A DNA stretch of 6,362 nucleotides, from NCBI GenBank assembly GCA_963714645.1, contig CAVQQX010000144.1, positions 1-6,362 of the forward strand. Reading direction: 5' to 3'. Under the pieces are notes generated by a model. The model worked only from the letters and a program-made list of their open reading frames with translations. It searched no databases and was not told the DNA's origin. This document shows positions 5,453-6,362 of the stretch, in pieces. The stretch is from RPQJ01 sp963714645. Lineage in GTDB: Bacteria; Pseudomonadota; Gammaproteobacteria; Steroidobacterales; Steroidobacteraceae. Each line of letters opens with the position of its first letter. The stretch's first letter is position 1. The translations under genes and the position numbers were made by a program.

Positions 5453-6169
5453 ATGGCGGATGCGCGTCACGCCGCGTACCTGCACGAGCTGGGCGTCGAA
5501 GTCTACGTGCCCCGCGCCGTCGCGGCCCCGCGCGCGGTTCCCGCCGCCGCGCCGGCCGCCGCCGACGTCGAGCCGGGCGGACTCGACTGGGAGGACCTGC
5601 GTGCCACCGTCGCCGCATGCCGGCGCTGCGAGCTCCATGCCACGCGGACGCAGACCGTGTTTGCTCGCGGTAACGTCGCCGCGCGGTGGATGTTCATCGG
5701 TGAAGCACCGGGCGCCGAGGAAGATCGCCAGGGCGAACCGTTCGTCGGCAGGGCCGGTCAGCTGCTCGACGCGATGGTCCGGGCCATGGGCCTGCAACGA
5801 GACACCGACATCTACGTGGCGAACATGCTCAAGTGTCGCCCGCCCGCCAATCGTGACCCGCGACCGGTCGAGGCCGCGACCTGCCGGAACTACCTGGAAC
5901 GCCAGATCGCGCTGGTCGACCCGACGCTGATCGTCGCCGTCGGGCGCATCGCCGCGCAGGGCCTGCTCGCGACCGAGACGCCGATCGCGAAGCTGCGTGG
6001 CAAGGTGCATTCGATCGGTGCGCGCCCGTGGCCGCTCGTCGTCACCTACCATCCCGCCTACCTGCTGCGCAGCCCGGGCGAGAAGCGCAAGGCCTGGGCC
6101 GACCTGGTGTTCGCGCGGCAGGTTTTCACGCGTCTCGAGCGCGCGGCGCGCGGCGCCGTCGTCGCATGA
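5453..6169 (+). CDS. Uracil-DNA glycosylase, family 4 (iron-sulfur)
   Basis: This is a cytosolic DNA repair enzyme that removes uracil from DNA to start base excision repair. It has 238 residues. Four cysteines fit the [4Fe-4S] pattern of family 4: Cys56 and Cys59 (CRRC), then Cys128 and Cys144, separated by 15 residues. The active-site motif GEAPG is at 83-87, followed by GEPFVGRAGQLLD (94-106). The uracil/DNA-binding motif HPAYLL is at 200-205. The N-terminal 45 residues are an extension: a YLHELGVEVYVPR segment, then an Ala/Pro-rich linker. Similar N-terminal helices occur in gammaproteobacterial members. Start chosen from the GAAGGG site and the ATG 3 bases after pssA. Its stop overlaps the rimI start (ATGA), implying coupled translation. 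The family often carries a 'phage SPO1 DNA polymerase-related' label, which is not meaningful here. Confidence 0.93.
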   Translation: MADARHAAYLHELGVEVYVPRAVAAPRAVPAAAPAAADVEPGGLDWEDLRATVAACRRCELHATRTQTVFARGNVAARWMFIGEAPGAEEDRQGEPFVGRAGQLLDAMVRAMGLQRDTDIYVANMLKCRPPANRDPRPVEAATCRNYLERQIALVDPTLIVAVGRIAAQGLLATETPIAKLRGKVHSIGARPWPLVVTYHPAYLLRSPGEKRKAWADLVFARQVFTRLERAARGAVVA

Positions 6170-6362
6170 GCAGCGCCGAGGTCAGGACCGGCACCACCGA
6201 GCCGCATCGGCTCGTCCGCTTCCGCGCGATGACGCCATTCGACGTGCCGGCCGTCGGCGCAGTCGAGCGCGCGTCCTACAGGTTCCCGTGGAGCGAGGGC
6301 ATCTTCCGCGACTGTCTGCGCGTGGGCTATCTCTGCCGCGTCGCGGAGCACGAGGGCGAGAT
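6166..6362 (+). CDS. rimI: Ribosomal protein S18 alanine N-acetyltransferase, 5' part
   Basis: This is a GNAT-family enzyme that acetylates the N-terminal alanine of ribosomal protein S18 using acetyl-CoA. Only the first 65 residues are present because the window ends; the full protein is usually about 150 residues. Diagnostic residues are visible: a beta strand with RAMTPFDVPAV (20-30), then VERASYRFPWSEGIF, which matches the RimI helix-loop with its conserved Glu and Phe-Pro-Trp, and DCLRVGYLCRV before the cut. The acetyl-CoA binding loop lies beyond the window. The ATG at 6166 overlaps the glycosylase stop and has no ribosome binding site of its own, so reinitiation is likely. A uracil-DNA glycosylase directly upstream of rimI is a common gammaproteobacterial arrangement, which supports the call. 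Confidence 0.88.
   Translation, partial: MSSAEVRTGTTEPHRLVRFRAMTPFDVPAVGAVERASYRFPWSEGIFRDCLRVGYLCRVAEHEGE

Noticed and set aside
4589..6052. A 487-codon minus-strand open frame opposite pssA and the glycosylase
   Set aside because: It is a GC-driven shadow: its residues are Arg/Asp/His-rich without motifs, while both plus-strand genes show complete catalytic signatures.

Overview
The window reads as chromosomal DNA of a high-GC gammaproteobacterium, plausibly of a Xanthomonadales, Nevskiales or Chromatiales-like lineage. That placement is an inference from the gene families and their adjacencies: wrbA with DUF2069, udg followed by rimI, and proS beside a small lytic transglycosylase. No marker gene here settles the taxonomy. 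From about position 370 to the end the DNA is very GC-rich and tightly packed, with short intergenic gaps, and the genes are ordinary housekeeping ones.

Layout. Positions 1 to about 365 are compositionally foreign. Bases 1-120 are about 29% GC by hand count and the next 240 are roughly 48%. They hold an AT-rich leader with an inverted repeat and the start of a hydrophobic protein on the plus strand. That reading frame runs into the 3' end of a minus-strand DUF2069 membrane-protein gene at an abrupt junction near 361-377. Next come DUF2069 and wrbA (minus strand, 8-nt overlap), then a divergent promoter region. On the plus strand follow a small DUF4398 lipoprotein and an acylphosphatase joined by a TTGA stop/start overlap. 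Converging on these from the minus strand is a proS-transglycosylase pair. A second divergent region (4465-4627) contains an alternating purine-pyrimidine hexamer repeat and a promoter for a plus-strand run of pssA, a family 4 uracil-DNA glycosylase and rimI, the last cut by the window edge.

How the genes relate. Two gene pairs (lipoprotein-acyP and udg-rimI) share stop/start bases and are likely translationally coupled. proS and the transglycosylase are 49 nt apart and probably cotranscribed. Functions are mixed: translation (proS, rimI), envelope (transglycosylase, lipoprotein, pssA), DNA repair (udg) and redox (wrbA). They do not add up to one pathway. I found no CRISPR array, RNA gene, transposase or defence system, and no convincing new biological system. 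The most notable feature is the left-end junction, which may be an assembly chimera or a real insertion boundary.
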